A stretch of 64,000 nt of DNA. Source: Plut-88900 sp965116945 (GTDB lineage: Bacteria; Chloroflexota; Dehalococcoidia; Plut-88900). The position numbers were made by a program, and so were the translations under genes. The notes below the pieces were generated by a model that searched no databases, was not told the origin of the DNA, and worked only from the letters and a program-made list of their open reading frames with translations. The stretch is from positions 248,001-312,000 of the forward strand of contig OZ220734.1 of the NCBI GenBank assembly GCA_965116945.1, read 5' to 3'. Shown here piece after piece: positions 50,571 to 60,423 of this stretch. Numbering within the stretch: the first letter of the stretch is position 1; every line of letters starts with the position of its first letter.

Positions 50571-53500
50571 TTAGTTATCAGAGAAACCGCTAGCCAAACT
50601 CCAGGAATCGAAGAAGTCCTGACCATCCTCCATACCGGAAGGGATGGGCAGTCCCTCGCCGAGCTCAGGCAGGGGTTCGTTTTCAAGTTCCAAGAGCTCG
50701 GGGATGTTGAGTCGGGCGGGGATGAGCCGGCCGATAATCACGTTCTCCTTCAGGCCGAGGAGATGGTCCTTGCTGCCCTTGAGGGCGGCTTCGGTGAGAA
50801 TTTTTGTGGTCTCCTGGAAGGATGCGGCAGCGAGGAAGCTCTCCGTATTGAGGGAGGCCTTCGTTACGCCAAGGAGGATGGGTTGGGCAATGGCGGGTTC
50901 TCCACCCTCTGCGAGGACATTTGCGTTGTCCTCAAGGTAGACCTGGCGGTCAACGAGTTCGCCGGGAAGGAGGTGGGTGTCGCCCTGGGAATCGATGCGA
51001 ACCTTGCGGAGCATCTGGCGGACGATCACCTCGATGTGCTTGTCGTTGATGTTCACACCCTGAGACTTGTAGACCTTCTGGACTTCCCGTACGAGGTACT
51101 GCTGCACGGCGTCGGTGCCCATGATTCTGAGGATGTCCTGGGGATTGATGGGGCCTTCGGTGAGCTGCTGGCCGGCTGACACCGCTTCGCCCTCTTCTAC
51201 GAGCAATCTAGTCGTTGCGGGCACTGGGTACTCCCGGCGATCCTGCTCTTCATAAGTCACGATTATGCGATCGTCTTCGAACTCCACTATGCCGGGGGTC
51301 CGGGCGAGTATCACCTTGTCAGGCAGGACGGTGTCGGGGTCTTTATCAGAATGCTGTCCAGCGAGGGCCATGTCAGACTCGACGTGCTGGCCGGACTGAA
51401 CCAAGGGTTTGTAACCCTCGGGCAGGTTGTATTCTTCGGTGTATTGTTCGGTACTGATTGTGACGATCTTTCGGGTGTCTTCGTCCTGTTCGACCTGAAC
51501 AATGCTGTCCATCTCGGCGAGGATGGACTGTCCCTTCGGGGCTCGGACTTCGAAAAGTTCCTCCACCCTAGGCAATCCACTTGTGATGTCCATGCCACCA
51601 GCCACACCACCGGTGTGGAAGGTCCTCATGGTGAGCTGGGTACCAGGCTCACCAATGCTTTGTGCAGCGATTACACCAACGGCCTCTCCCAATTCCACTA
51701 TGTCACCCCGAGCGGGGCTCCAGCCATAGCAAATCTTGCAGAGGCCTCGCTTGGCTTCGCAGCCGAGTGGTGAACGGACAAAGACGCGGGTGACGCCTGC
51801 TTCCTCGACTTCGCGGGCTATACGCTCGTCTATTTCCGAGACTGCTTCGACTATGACTTCCCCTGTTTCAGGGTTAGCTATGGGGCCTGCGGTGAACCGG
51901 GAGATGATCCATTCGGAGAGAGAACCCAGGATGGTGGTCTCGGGGTCGTAGTTAATCCAGATGCCGGAAGCTGTGCCGCAATCATCCTCGGTAATGATGA
52001 CTTCCTGGGCAACATCGATGAGCCTTCGCGTGAGGTAGCCACTATCGGCGGTACGAAGGGCAGTGTCAGCGAGACCCTTGCGGGCGCCGTGGGTGGAGAT
52101 GAAGTATTCGAGGACGGTGAGGCCCTCCTTAAAGCTGGAACGTATGGGGAGGTCCATGATACGACCTCTGGGGTCTGTCATAAGGCCCCTCATGCCGGCC
52201 ATTTGCTTCACCTGGGAGATATTACCTTTGGCACCGGAGTCGGCCATCATGTAGATGGAGCCGTATGAAGGCAGCACTTCCTGGATGATAGCCTGCACCT
52301 TGGAGTCGGCCTGACTCCAGATGTCTACGGAGTTTTTGTAGAGTTCGTCGTCGGTTATGAGTCCCATATCGAACTGGGCCTTTTCTTCGGCGATAAGTTC
52401 GTCAGCCTCACTGAGAACATCGGCCTTAGCCTCGGGGACCTTGAGGTCGGTAGCGGCGATGCTCATGCCGGAGGTAGTGGCAAAGCTGAAGCCGAGGCGC
52501 TTAATGTCGTCGAGGACGGTTGCGGTGGCCTCGGAGCCGATGAGCTGGTAGCACTCTGCGGCGATCTCCTTGAGTACCTTCCTGTCTACGACCTCGTTAC
52601 GGAAGTCGACTTCATCAGGAAGAATATCGTTGAACAGGATGCGGCCCACGGTAGTGGCGAGGCGTTCGCCGTTGCCCCTGGACACTTCAATCTCCTGATG
52701 GAGACCGATCTGGTTCAGGTCGTAGGCTAGCCGGGAGTCTTCGTAGTTGCGGAAGAGGCGGCGTTCGCCTTCAGGTACGGGTTTAAGCAGGGTCATGTAG
52801 TAGCAGCCGAGTACGATATCAAGGGTTGGGGCGGTAATCGGTTCTCGGGAGCTTGGGGATAGCATGTTCTTTGTGCTGAGCATGGCGTGTTCAGCTTCGA
52901 TGACTGCCGCGCGGGAAAGCGGAAGGTGGACTGCCATCTGGTCACCATCGAAGTCGGCGTTGAAGGCCGTGCAAACGAGAGGGTGGAGCTGGATTGCGCT
53001 GCCATCGATGAGTACGGGCCAAAAGGCCTGAATGCCAAGGCGGTGCAGGGTCGGGGCACGGTTCAGGAGGACAGGTCTTTCCTGGGTAACCTCTTCGAGG
53101 ACATCCCATACCTCGGGCCTGGTGCGTTCCACCATGCGTTTGGCGCTTTTGATGTTGTGAGCCAAGCCCTTCATCACCAGACGTTGCATGACGAAGGGCT
53201 TGAAAAGCTCCAGGGCCATGCGCTTGGGAAGGCCGCACTGATCGAGGCGCAGATTCGGGCCTACGACGATTACGGAACGGCCACTGTAGTCCACTCTCTT
53301 ACCAAGAAGGTTCTGGCGGAAGCGGCCCTGCTTGCCCCTAAGCATGTCCGACAGAGATTTCAGCTTGTGGTTGTGACTACCGGCGATGGCCCGGCCGCGT
53401 CGACCGTTGTCTATAAGGGCGTCGACTGCTTCCTGGAGCATCCTCTTTTCATTTCGGATGATTATCTCGGGTGCGCCGAGTTCAAGGAGTCTCTTAAGCC

Positions 53501-54845
53501 GGTTGTTACGGTTTATGACCCGGCGGTAGAGGTCGTTGAGGTCGCTGGTAGCGAAACGGCCGCCGTCCAACTGGACCATGGGTCTGAGGTCCGGGGGTAG
53601 GACGGGAAGGACGGTCATAATCATCCACTCAGGTTGGTTGCCGCTCTTGTAGAGGGCGTCTACCACACGCAAACGCTTGGTGGCCTTCTTGTACCTCTGA
53701 CCGGACGTGGAGTTAATCTCGGTCTTGAGGTTTTCCCGCAGCTCGGTCATGTCCAGGTTATGCAGGATTTCCAGGATGGCCTCCGCGCCCATGCCGGCGG
53801 AGAAGATGGTGCCATGGCGCTCCTTGAGCTCCCGGTAATGGGCCTCGGTGAGCATCATGAGGGGTTTGAGCTCCTGGAGCTCATCAAGCTTCTTCTTGGA
53901 GTCGGCTTTGAGGGTTTCGCGCTCTTCCGCCATTCTCCTCTTCACATCATTAATCTGTTCAATTGCGCGGTCCGACTGTTCGGTGATTTGCTTTTCGTAA
54001 CGGGTGGAGGCTGCGCTTCTGTCGGCCTCCGAGGATGCGTTTATCTCTTCGAGTCTCGCTTCGAGGGCCTGGGCGAGTGCGTCCAGACTAGCTTCGGAGA
54101 CTTCCTGCCCCTCTTCGACGATTGTGTGGCCGTTTAGGTTTAAGGCTTTATCCGAGGTCTTCCCCATCATTTCGGAAAGCTGGGCTTCCAGTTCCTCGGC
54201 GGTCTCGCGGATGCGGCCGGACTCCTCTTCGGTTTTTTCGGAGATGGACTCAAGCTCAGAGTCACGACGCCGTTCCAGGTCTGCCTTAGCACTGGCGGCG
54301 ATGTCCTGGACACCGTCAATGGCTTCCGTAGTCTGCTGTGCGAGCTTTTCTTTCTCGAGGTCTGCCGCCTCGGCGACATCCTTGAGGGCACGGTCACGGG
54401 CATCAGTGTCGACGCTGGTGACGGTGTACTGGGCGAAATACAGGATGCGTTCCAGGGTCCTGGGGGACACATCCAGCAAGAGGCCAAGCCTGCTGGGTGT
54501 ACCCTTAACGTACCAGATATGGCTGACCGGGGCAGCGAGGCGGATGTGGCCCATGCGCTCCCGCCGAACTTTCGACCGGGCAACCTCTACGCCGCAGCGG
54601 TCGCAGATAATGCCCTTGTAGCGCACCCTCTTGTATTTGCCACAGTAGCATTCAAAGTCCTTGGTAGGGCCAAAGGTGCGTTCGCAGAAGAGGCCGTCTT
54701 TTTCCGGCTTAAGAGTGCGGTAGTTTATTGTCTCGGGTTTGGTTACCTCTCCGTATGACCATTGAAGGATCTGCTCCGGAGAAGCCAGAGAGATGCGGAT
54801 AGCGTTGAAATTCTCAGTCTCGACTCCCTTGATGTCTGTGACCAT
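50571..54845 (-). CDS. rpoC: RNA polymerase subunit beta'
   Basis: The 1424-residue product has the zinc finger CYCGKYKRVRYKGIICDRC (67-85), the catalytic NADFDGDQMAVHLPLS with three Asp, and FHTGGVAGGMDITSGLPRVEELFE near the C-terminus (key part TGGVAGGMDITSGLPRVEEL). About 200 residues (148-345) of Glu- and Ala-rich coiled-coil sequence sit between the N-terminal zinc region and the MGAEAILEILHNLDM segment, where E. coli has only about 30. Thermus has a different insert in a similar place. It lies 3 bp after rpoB. Confidence 0.98.
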   Translation of the reverse strand: MVTDIKGVETENFNAIRISLASPEQILQWSYGEVTKPETINYRTLKPEKDGLFCERTFGPTKDFECYCGKYKRVRYKGIICDRCGVEVARSKVRRERMGHIRLAAPVSHIWYVKGTPSRLGLLLDVSPRTLERILYFAQYTVTSVDTDARDRALKDVAEAADLEKEKLAQQTTEAIDGVQDIAASAKADLERRRDSELESISEKTEEESGRIRETAEELEAQLSEMMGKTSDKALNLNGHTIVEEGQEVSEASLDALAQALEARLEEINASSEADRSAASTRYEKQITEQSDRAIEQINDVKRRMAEERETLKADSKKKLDELQELKPLMMLTEAHYRELKERHGTIFSAGMGAEAILEILHNLDMTELRENLKTEINSTSGQRYKKATKRLRVVDALYKSGNQPEWMIMTVLPVLPPDLRPMVQLDGGRFATSDLNDLYRRVINRNNRLKRLLELGAPEIIIRNEKRMLQEAVDALIDNGRRGRAIAGSHNHKLKSLSDMLRGKQGRFRQNLLGKRVDYSGRSVIVVGPNLRLDQCGLPKRMALELFKPFVMQRLVMKGLAHNIKSAKRMVERTRPEVWDVLEEVTQERPVLLNRAPTLHRLGIQAFWPVLIDGSAIQLHPLVCTAFNADFDGDQMAVHLPLSRAAVIEAEHAMLSTKNMLSPSSREPITAPTLDIVLGCYYMTLLKPVPEGERRLFRNYEDSRLAYDLNQIGLHQEIEVSRGNGERLATTVGRILFNDILPDEVDFRNEVVDRKVLKEIAAECYQLIGSEATATVLDDIKRLGFSFATTSGMSIAATDLKVPEAKADVLSEADELIAEEKAQFDMGLITDDELYKNSVDIWSQADSKVQAIIQEVLPSYGSIYMMADSGAKGNISQVKQMAGMRGLMTDPRGRIMDLPIRSSFKEGLTVLEYFISTHGARKGLADTALRTADSGYLTRRLIDVAQEVIITEDDCGTASGIWINYDPETTILGSLSEWIISRFTAGPIANPETGEVIVEAVSEIDERIAREVEEAGVTRVFVRSPLGCEAKRGLCKICYGWSPARGDIVELGEAVGVIAAQSIGEPGTQLTMRTFHTGGVAGGMDITSGLPRVEELFEVRAPKGQSILAEMDSIVQVEQDEDTRKIVTISTEQYTEEYNLPEGYKPLVQSGQHVESDMALAGQHSDKDPDTVLPDKVILARTPGIVEFEDDRIIVTYEEQDRREYPVPATTRLLVEEGEAVSAGQQLTEGPINPQDILRIMGTDAVQQYLVREVQKVYKSQGVNINDKHIEVIVRQMLRKVRIDSQGDTHLLPGELVDRQVYLEDNANVLAEGGEPAIAQPILLGVTKASLNTESFLAAASFQETTKILTEAALKGSKDHLLGLKENVIIGRLIPARLNIPELLELENEPLPELGEGLPIPSGMEDGQDFFDSWSLASGFSDN

Positions 54846-54848
54846 GGG

Positions 54849-57800
54849 CTATAACACCTCTTCTTCTTCGGACTGTTCGGCGTCAGTTTCGTCTGGGTCG
54901 GCGCCGAGCTGGGCTAGAATATCCAGCTCTCCGTCCACGCCATCATCCGACTGTTCAATGTCTCCATCCAGGAGGGAATCCTCGGACTCTTCGCTGAGGA
55001 GTTCGACAGACAGGCCCAGACTTTGCAGTTCCTTCTGCAGGACTCGGAAGGACTCAGGTACGCCGGGCTGGAATACATCCTCGCCCTTAACGATGGATTC
55101 GTAGGTCTTCACCCGGCCTGCAACGTCGTCGGATTTCACGGTGAGCATTTCCTGGAGGAGGTGGGCTGCGCTGTAGGCTTCCAGAGCCCAAACCTCCATT
55201 TCTCCGAACCGCTGGCCACCAAACTGGGCCTTACCGCCGAGGGGCTGTTGGGTGATGAGGGAGTAGGGGCCCGTGGACCGGGCGTGGATCTTGTCTTCGA
55301 CCAGGTGGATGAGCTTCATCATGTAAATGGGGCCAACAGTGATAGGCTGGTCGAAGGGCTCACCGGTGCGGCCATCCCTGAGGAGGGCCTTGCCGAAGAA
55401 AGGCGGGATGAGATCCTCGTCGGTTATGGCTCGGGTGAGCCTGGCGTTCAATTCTTCTGGGGCTGCGCCTGCAACGTCAATCCCCACTTCGTCGAACCAG
55501 AGTTTCAGGCAGATCTCTCTGGCCAGACCGGGGTTGCTGTCGCCCATCACCTGGGCTCCATCGAATCCCTTCTGATTCAGCCAGTCTATTGCCAGCTGGC
55601 CGTTTTGCGAACCGGCGCCGTTGGCGGGATGTGAAAGAGCCGATTCGGCTCGTTCGATGATCCACATTTTCGAGAGAGCGTCCTCGATTGAAGTATCGCT
55701 GGCGCCGTCGAAGACGGGGGTGGTAACTTTGAAACCCAGGGCCTGGGCGGCGAGACCAAGGTGGGTCTCCAAAATCTGGCCCAGGTTCATCCGGGACGGC
55801 ACACCGATGGGGTTTAGGACTATGTCTATGGGAGTGCCATCGGGTAGGAAGGGCATTTCTTCCTCGGGGAGAATGACAGCGATCACGCCCTTGTTGCCGT
55901 GGCGTCCTGCCATCTTGTCGCCCTCGGCGATCTTCCGGGTGTGGGCGACCCAAACTCGGACCAATTGGTTGACGCCAGGTGAAAGCTCGTCCTTGTCGTC
56001 ACGGGTGAATTTCTTGACGTCGATAACCTTACCCTGTTCCCCGTGGGGCACGCGCAGGCAGGTGTCTTTCACTTCACGGGCCTTTTCGCCGAAGATAGCC
56101 CGTAGGAGCTTTTCTTCAGCGGTGAGTTCGGTCTCACCCTTTGGGGTGATCTTGCCGACGAGGATGTCTCCGGGGCCAACTACGGCACCGATCCTGATGA
56201 TGCCTTCCTCATCGAGATCGGCGAGGCTTTCTTCGCCGACGTTGGGGATGTCCTGGGTGATTTCCTCGGGGCCTAGCTTGGTGTCCCGGGCTTCGACCTC
56301 GTGCTTTTCGATGTGGATGGAGGTGAACTTGTCCTCTCTGACGACGCGTTCACTGATAACTATGGCGTCTTCGTAGTTGTAGCCTTCCCAGCTCATGAAA
56401 GCGCAAAGAACGTTCTGACCGAGGGCAAGCTCTCCCCTTTCGGTGGAGGAGCTATCTGCGAGGACCTGACCGCGCTGCACTTTGTCGCCCTTCTGGACGA
56501 TGGGGCGCTGATTGATACAGGTGCCCTGGTTGCTTCGCATGAACTTGAGGAGGGAGTACTCCCTCATGCCGCCTTCGTCTTCCTTAACCATGATGGCATC
56601 TCCGGAGACGGAAACGACTATACCGTTGGCGGCGGCGACGCAGACCTGGCCACTGTCCTTGGCTACGTAGGCCTCCATACCGGTGCCGATGAGTGGTGAC
56701 TCGGGGCGGAGGAGGGGCACGGCCTGCCTTTGCATATTTGAGCCCATAAGGGCACGGTTTGCGTCGTCATGCTCAAGGAATGGGATCAAGGAAGTAGAAA
56801 CGCTTACGATCTGCTTGGGAGACACGTCCATGAAGTCGATCCGTTCGGGAGTCTCGATCCTGGTGGACTCGCCGAATCGGGCTTCGATTCTGTCGGTGGT
56901 GAACTGGTTCTGGTCGTCAAGGGGCGAGTTAGCCTGGGCTATGACGTACTGCTCTTCTTCATCGGCTGCAAGGTAGTCGATATTCGAAGAAACGAAAGGA
57001 TGGACCTTCACAGTCACACCATTGAGTTTCTTTATCCTTGTGGCCAAGGCCTTGGTAATCACCCTGCCGGCCTTGGCGATTGCCCTGCCGTCCGTGCCCA
57101 TGACCTTTTCAGTCAATGTCTTGCCCAGCAACTCCGCGGAATCGCAGGGGACTTCGGTGATGACCCGGCGGTACGGGGTTTCGATGAAGCCGTATTCGTT
57201 GATTATGGAATAGGTGGCGAGGGAGCCCAAGAGGCCGATGTTCGGGCCTTCAGGGGTCTCGATGGGGCATATGCGGCCGTAGTGGGAGTGGTGGACGTCC
57301 CGGACGTCAAAGCCGGCACGCTCCCTGGAAAGACCACCAGGGCCGAGGGTGGAGAGGCGGCGCTTATGCGTTAGTTCAGCCAAGGGGTTGGTCTGGTCCA
57401 TGAACTGGGAGAGCTGGGACCCACCAAAGAATTCCTTTATGGCGGCTACGATGGGTCGGACGTTGACGAGGGCCTGAGCCATGGCGGTTTCGGCCTCGGT
57501 GAGGGTCATACGTTCCCGCACGACTCGTTCCATGCGCATGAGTCCGATACGGAACTGGTTCTGGATAAGCTCACCGACTCCCTTGACTCGTCTGTTGCCG
57601 AGGTGGTCGATATCGTCGACGGTGTCCTTGCCCCGGTTTACGAGGATTACCTTGCGGACGATGGCGAGGAGGTCTTCGTTGTTGAGGGCTCGGTTGCTGA
57701 GGACTTCGATTACCTTGTCGGCCTTCTCCTCTGGGAGGAGGGAGCGGATGGCATCCTCATCGACAACGCCGGGGGCCACGACGGGGTAGACCCTCTGGGC

Positions 57801-58787
57801 TTCTTCGTGGTCGAGGCCTGCAGACTTCAGGAGCTCGGTGCCGAGCCTCTTATTGACCTTGTACCGGCCGACTTTTCCGAAGTCGTAGCGGCGGGGGTTG
57901 AAGAAGAGAGCCTTGAGTAGATTTTCGGCGTTTTCAACGGTGGGGGGTTCGCCTGGTCGGATGCGGCGGTAGAGCTCTATAAGGGCTTCTTCCCGGGACT
58001 CGATGCCTCCGTCCTTTTCAAGAGTCCTTTCTATATAGGAATGCTCGTCGTCCAGGTCTACGTCCTTGAAGAGCTCCCTGAGGGATTCATTTTCTCCGTA
58101 GCCGATGCATCTGAGCAGGGTGGTTACAGGGATCTTCCTCTTCCTATCAACTTTGGCAGAAATGAGGTTCTTGTTGCTGGTCTCCAACTCGAGCCAGGCA
58201 CCCCTGTTGGGGATTAACTTGGCGGAGCAGAGGCCTCGGCCGGTTGAAGGGTCGGTATCCATGGTGAAGTAGACACCGGGTGAACGCACGAGCTGGCTGA
58301 CAACCACGCGCTCGGCGCCATTGATGATGAAGGTGCCCTGGGAGGTCATCAGGGGGATGTCTCCCATGAACAACTCCTGCTCCTTAACCTCTCCCGTTTG
58401 TTTGATTACAAGCTGAACTTTTACGTAGAGAGGAGCAGCGTAAGTGGCATCCCGAAGACGGCATTCGCTTTCGTCGTATTTGGGGAAGTGCTTCTTATGG
58501 CAGTCGGGATTGCCCAAGGGGCAAGGGAGGGGTTCGCCATCCGAATCCTTGTCCTTGGTGGGATCTCGGAATTCGTAGTCCAAGAAATGGAGGTCGAACC
58601 TGCCGCCCGCGTAATCGGAGATGGGCGAGACTTTTTCGAAGAGTTCCTTAAGGCCCTCCTTACGGAACCATTCGTAGGAGTCAAGCTGGACGAGGATGAG
58701 GCTGGGAATCTCGAGGACTTCGGGGAGCTTGGCAAAGGAGACACGGGACCGGTCCAGGGTGTCGGGCGCGGGAAGAGTAGAGACCAT
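54849..58787 (-). CDS. rpoB: RNA polymerase subunit beta
   Basis: ATG 58787 has a GGAGG site 11 bp upstream; an in-frame TTG at 58805 would use that same site as codons. The 1312-residue product has the rifampicin region GGSQLSQFMDQTNPLAEL and THKRRLSTLGPGGLSRERAG, and the C-terminal GGKAQFGGQRFGEMEVWALE. The residues that commonly mutate to resistance are in the sensitive form. The C-terminal end is long and acidic. The ribosomal genes rplJ and rplL do not precede it, unlike in many bacteria. Confidence 0.98.
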   Translation of the reverse strand: MVSTLPAPDTLDRSRVSFAKLPEVLEIPSLILVQLDSYEWFRKEGLKELFEKVSPISDYAGGRFDLHFLDYEFRDPTKDKDSDGEPLPCPLGNPDCHKKHFPKYDESECRLRDATYAAPLYVKVQLVIKQTGEVKEQELFMGDIPLMTSQGTFIINGAERVVVSQLVRSPGVYFTMDTDPSTGRGLCSAKLIPNRGAWLELETSNKNLISAKVDRKRKIPVTTLLRCIGYGENESLRELFKDVDLDDEHSYIERTLEKDGGIESREEALIELYRRIRPGEPPTVENAENLLKALFFNPRRYDFGKVGRYKVNKRLGTELLKSAGLDHEEAQRVYPVVAPGVVDEDAIRSLLPEEKADKVIEVLSNRALNNEDLLAIVRKVILVNRGKDTVDDIDHLGNRRVKGVGELIQNQFRIGLMRMERVVRERMTLTEAETAMAQALVNVRPIVAAIKEFFGGSQLSQFMDQTNPLAELTHKRRLSTLGPGGLSRERAGFDVRDVHHSHYGRICPIETPEGPNIGLLGSLATYSIINEYGFIETPYRRVITEVPCDSAELLGKTLTEKVMGTDGRAIAKAGRVITKALATRIKKLNGVTVKVHPFVSSNIDYLAADEEEQYVIAQANSPLDDQNQFTTDRIEARFGESTRIETPERIDFMDVSPKQIVSVSTSLIPFLEHDDANRALMGSNMQRQAVPLLRPESPLIGTGMEAYVAKDSGQVCVAAANGIVVSVSGDAIMVKEDEGGMREYSLLKFMRSNQGTCINQRPIVQKGDKVQRGQVLADSSSTERGELALGQNVLCAFMSWEGYNYEDAIVISERVVREDKFTSIHIEKHEVEARDTKLGPEEITQDIPNVGEESLADLDEEGIIRIGAVVGPGDILVGKITPKGETELTAEEKLLRAIFGEKAREVKDTCLRVPHGEQGKVIDVKKFTRDDKDELSPGVNQLVRVWVAHTRKIAEGDKMAGRHGNKGVIAVILPEEEMPFLPDGTPIDIVLNPIGVPSRMNLGQILETHLGLAAQALGFKVTTPVFDGASDTSIEDALSKMWIIERAESALSHPANGAGSQNGQLAIDWLNQKGFDGAQVMGDSNPGLAREICLKLWFDEVGIDVAGAAPEELNARLTRAITDEDLIPPFFGKALLRDGRTGEPFDQPITVGPIYMMKLIHLVEDKIHARSTGPYSLITQQPLGGKAQFGGQRFGEMEVWALEAYSAAHLLQEMLTVKSDDVAGRVKTYESIVKGEDVFQPGVPESFRVLQKELQSLGLSVELLSEESEDSLLDGDIEQSDDGVDGELDILAQLGADPDETDAEQSEEEEVL

Positions 58788-58925
58788 CGCGGCTAGAACC
58801 TCCAAGGCAAACGGATACTAAAATATCTATGCCTAAACTAGGTGAGGTGTGAGTACAATTGGTCAGCTTGGGGGGCTGAACTAGGAATAGGGCATGGGCC
58901 CACGCAGTACTGCATTCGACCTGCC

Positions 58926-58954
58926 ATGGTAGCACCCTTTGTCAAGGTTGTCAA
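58926..58954 (-). promoter_or_regulatory. rpoBC promoter
   Basis: On the minus strand TTGACA (58949-58954) is a perfect -35 and TACCAT (58926-58931) lies 17 bp on. A second TTGACA begins 9 bp further in. The start would lie about 130 bp before rpoB. The leader holds GGGGGGCTGAAC and its near complement, which may fold. Confidence 0.6.
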
Positions 58955-59496
58955 TAGGGCGCACCGGGCCGGTACGCCGGGATTCTATTCAGTTGTGCGG
59001 TCTGGGGTTTCGTTTCTGTCTGTTGGGTTTTGGGTCGGCGATGGAAGGTCCGGGACTCTATGGGCAGGGATTCGGCGGGTCTATGGATATGTGAACGGGC
59101 CAGGCGGTCCGCCATAGAGGTTGAACCGCCGAAAGAGCGGACAGAAGCCCGCCAGAGTCGTCGTAGTAGACGCCAGAGGAATCCGGTTTACGGACGGGAT
59201 TCCAACAAGGCCGAATGGGGCCTTCAGATGCACCGGCAAGGTCAATGCCGGTGGCATAGACGCGGTTCTTGCGGTATCCGCGCAGACGGCATGTCCTTCA
59301 GAGAGGATGCGCCGTAGAGAGTGTATGGACCTTCCATCGCCTGGAAGTTAGGGAAGGGGCACGGGGCACGGTAGGTCTCGGGGGCTTCCCTGGGTTTTTG
59401 GTTCCTCCTTGAGGTTGGTGTCGGGTCTAGACTTGTGGAGGAGTGTAGCACATATGTTTGGGTGGGGTCAAGGGGGGTATGCGAGTTTTAGCGTGG
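58955..59496. other. Spacer with no recognised gene
   Basis: Several short frames cross this stretch, but none has a ribosome site plus family signal. One 76-codon frame (59121-59351, +) starts MNRRKSGQKPARVVVVDARG and ends near CPSERMRRRECMDLPSPGS. Its basic, Cys-containing tail faintly recalls the C-terminus of IS605-type TnpB, so an old remnant is possible. I cannot match RNase P RNA, tmRNA, 6S RNA or SRP RNA to it. Confidence 0.4.
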
Positions 59497-59535
59497 GTGG
59501 CGGGCAGGGTACCCACGAGGGGCACCCCTACGGGG
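59497..59535 (+). repeat. Direct repeat, copy 1
   Basis: The element starts GTGGCGGGCAGGGTACCC and continues through ACGAGGGGCACCCCTACGGG. It matches 59715-59754 with few differences. The centre can fold through ACCC and GGGG around ACGA. Confidence 0.7.
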
Positions 59536-59644
59536 GGGGGCGCCTCCCGGCCCCACGGGAACCCTTACCCCCTTGGTCCCCCTCTCACGCCGTAGGCGCA
59601 TCTTCGACCCTTAGGGCCTTCAAGGGAGAGGGGGAGAAAAGAAC

Positions 59645-59686
59645 AGAGGGCGACCCCATGCGCTAGAGCACATGGGGTCGCCCTCT
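59645..59686. terminator. Perfect 16-bp hairpin
   Basis: AGAGGGCGACCCCATG pairs perfectly with CATGGGGTCGCCCTCT around a 10-nt loop. It lies between the two copies of the direct repeat and between rpoB (-) and ybeY (+). No gene ends close to it, so it may be part of a mobile or repetitive element rather than a terminator. Confidence 0.45.
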
Positions 59687-59714
59687 AGTTCAATACTTGA
59701 GGGGAGGGGGAAGA

Positions 59715-59754
59715 GTGGCGGGCAAGGTACCCACGAGGGGCATCCCTACAGGGG
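59715..59754 (+). repeat. Direct repeat, copy 2
   Basis: The element starts GTGGCGGGCAAGGTACCC and continues through ACGAGGGGCATCCCTACAGG. It is the second copy of the element at 59497-59535. Confidence 0.7.
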
Positions 59755-59813
59755 ATGGGGGTGGGAAGGGAAAGGGGGATGATGGGGGTGAGAGATGTGA
59801 GGGGGCAAGTCCT

Positions 59814-59842
59814 AGATTCCTCACGGGGCATCGGAATGACAG
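59814..59842 (+). repeat. Dispersed 29-bp intergenic repeat, copy 2
   Basis: The element begins AGATTCCTCACGGGGC and ends GGAATGACAG, related to 10346-10374 and 63317-63345. Confidence 0.6.
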
Positions 59843-59885
59843 AGGAGAAGGGGGTGGCGATGGGGTTTCCGGTGCGGGGGCCCTG

Positions 59886-59894
59886 TGCTATTAT
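59886..59894 (+). promoter_or_regulatory. Extended -10 promoter of ybeY
   Basis: TGC-TATTAT is an extended -10 that would start transcription near 59901, about 20 bp before the ybeY ATG. No clear -35 is seen. Confidence 0.45.
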
Positions 59895-59922
59895 CGACCC
59901 ATAGTTTTCGGCCACCGGTGGC

Positions 59923-60423
59923 ATGTCTTCCCTTGACCTAAGCCTTCTCATCGAACCCTCTTATCGCGACAAATTGGACGCCGCATTGGTAGAGAAAGCC
60001 GTGTCCTACGCCCTAGAAGTAGAGGGCGCCCGATACGCTACCGAGGTATCGGTAGTGGTGACGGGAGATGAGGAAGTGGCGGAACTGAACGAAAGGTTCA
60101 GGGGCAAGCAGGGCACAACGGACGTGCTCTCATTTGCGATGTCAGGTGGGGAGGTGGGAGAGGGTGAATTCGTGAGCCCGCCAAGCGGCATGAATGACTT
60201 AGGGGAGGTGATAATCTCCTACCCCCAGGCCAAACGTCAGGCCGAAGGTCTGGGGCATGATACCGAGGATGAAATAGCATTCCTGACCATTCACGGTGTG
60301 TTTCACCTCCTGGGTTACGACCACGAAATAGCCTCTGAGGCTGAGCTGATGAGGGAGATGGAGAGCAGAGCACTAAGCAAGATGGGAATTGAGCGAAATT
60401 CGCTTTCGCCGGAGAAGAGTTAA
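59923..60423 (+). CDS. ybeY: Endoribonuclease YbeY
   Basis: The 166-residue product has the zinc site HGVFHLLGYDHE (about 125-136) and the earlier core LNERFRGKQGTTDVLSFAM. YbeY matures the 3' end of 16S rRNA and takes part in ribosome quality control. The stop overlaps the dnaX ATG as TAATG. Confidence 0.96.
   Translation: MSSLDLSLLIEPSYRDKLDAALVEKAVSYALEVEGARYATEVSVVVTGDEEVAELNERFRGKQGTTDVLSFAMSGGEVGEGEFVSPPSGMNDLGEVIISYPQAKRQAEGLGHDTEDEIAFLTIHGVFHLLGYDHEIASEAELMREMESRALSKMGIERNSLSPEKS

Noticed and set aside
59030..59360. RNase P RNA, tmRNA or SRP RNA
   Set aside because: The conserved elements of these RNAs (for example GAGGAAAGTCC of RNase P) are absent on both strands.
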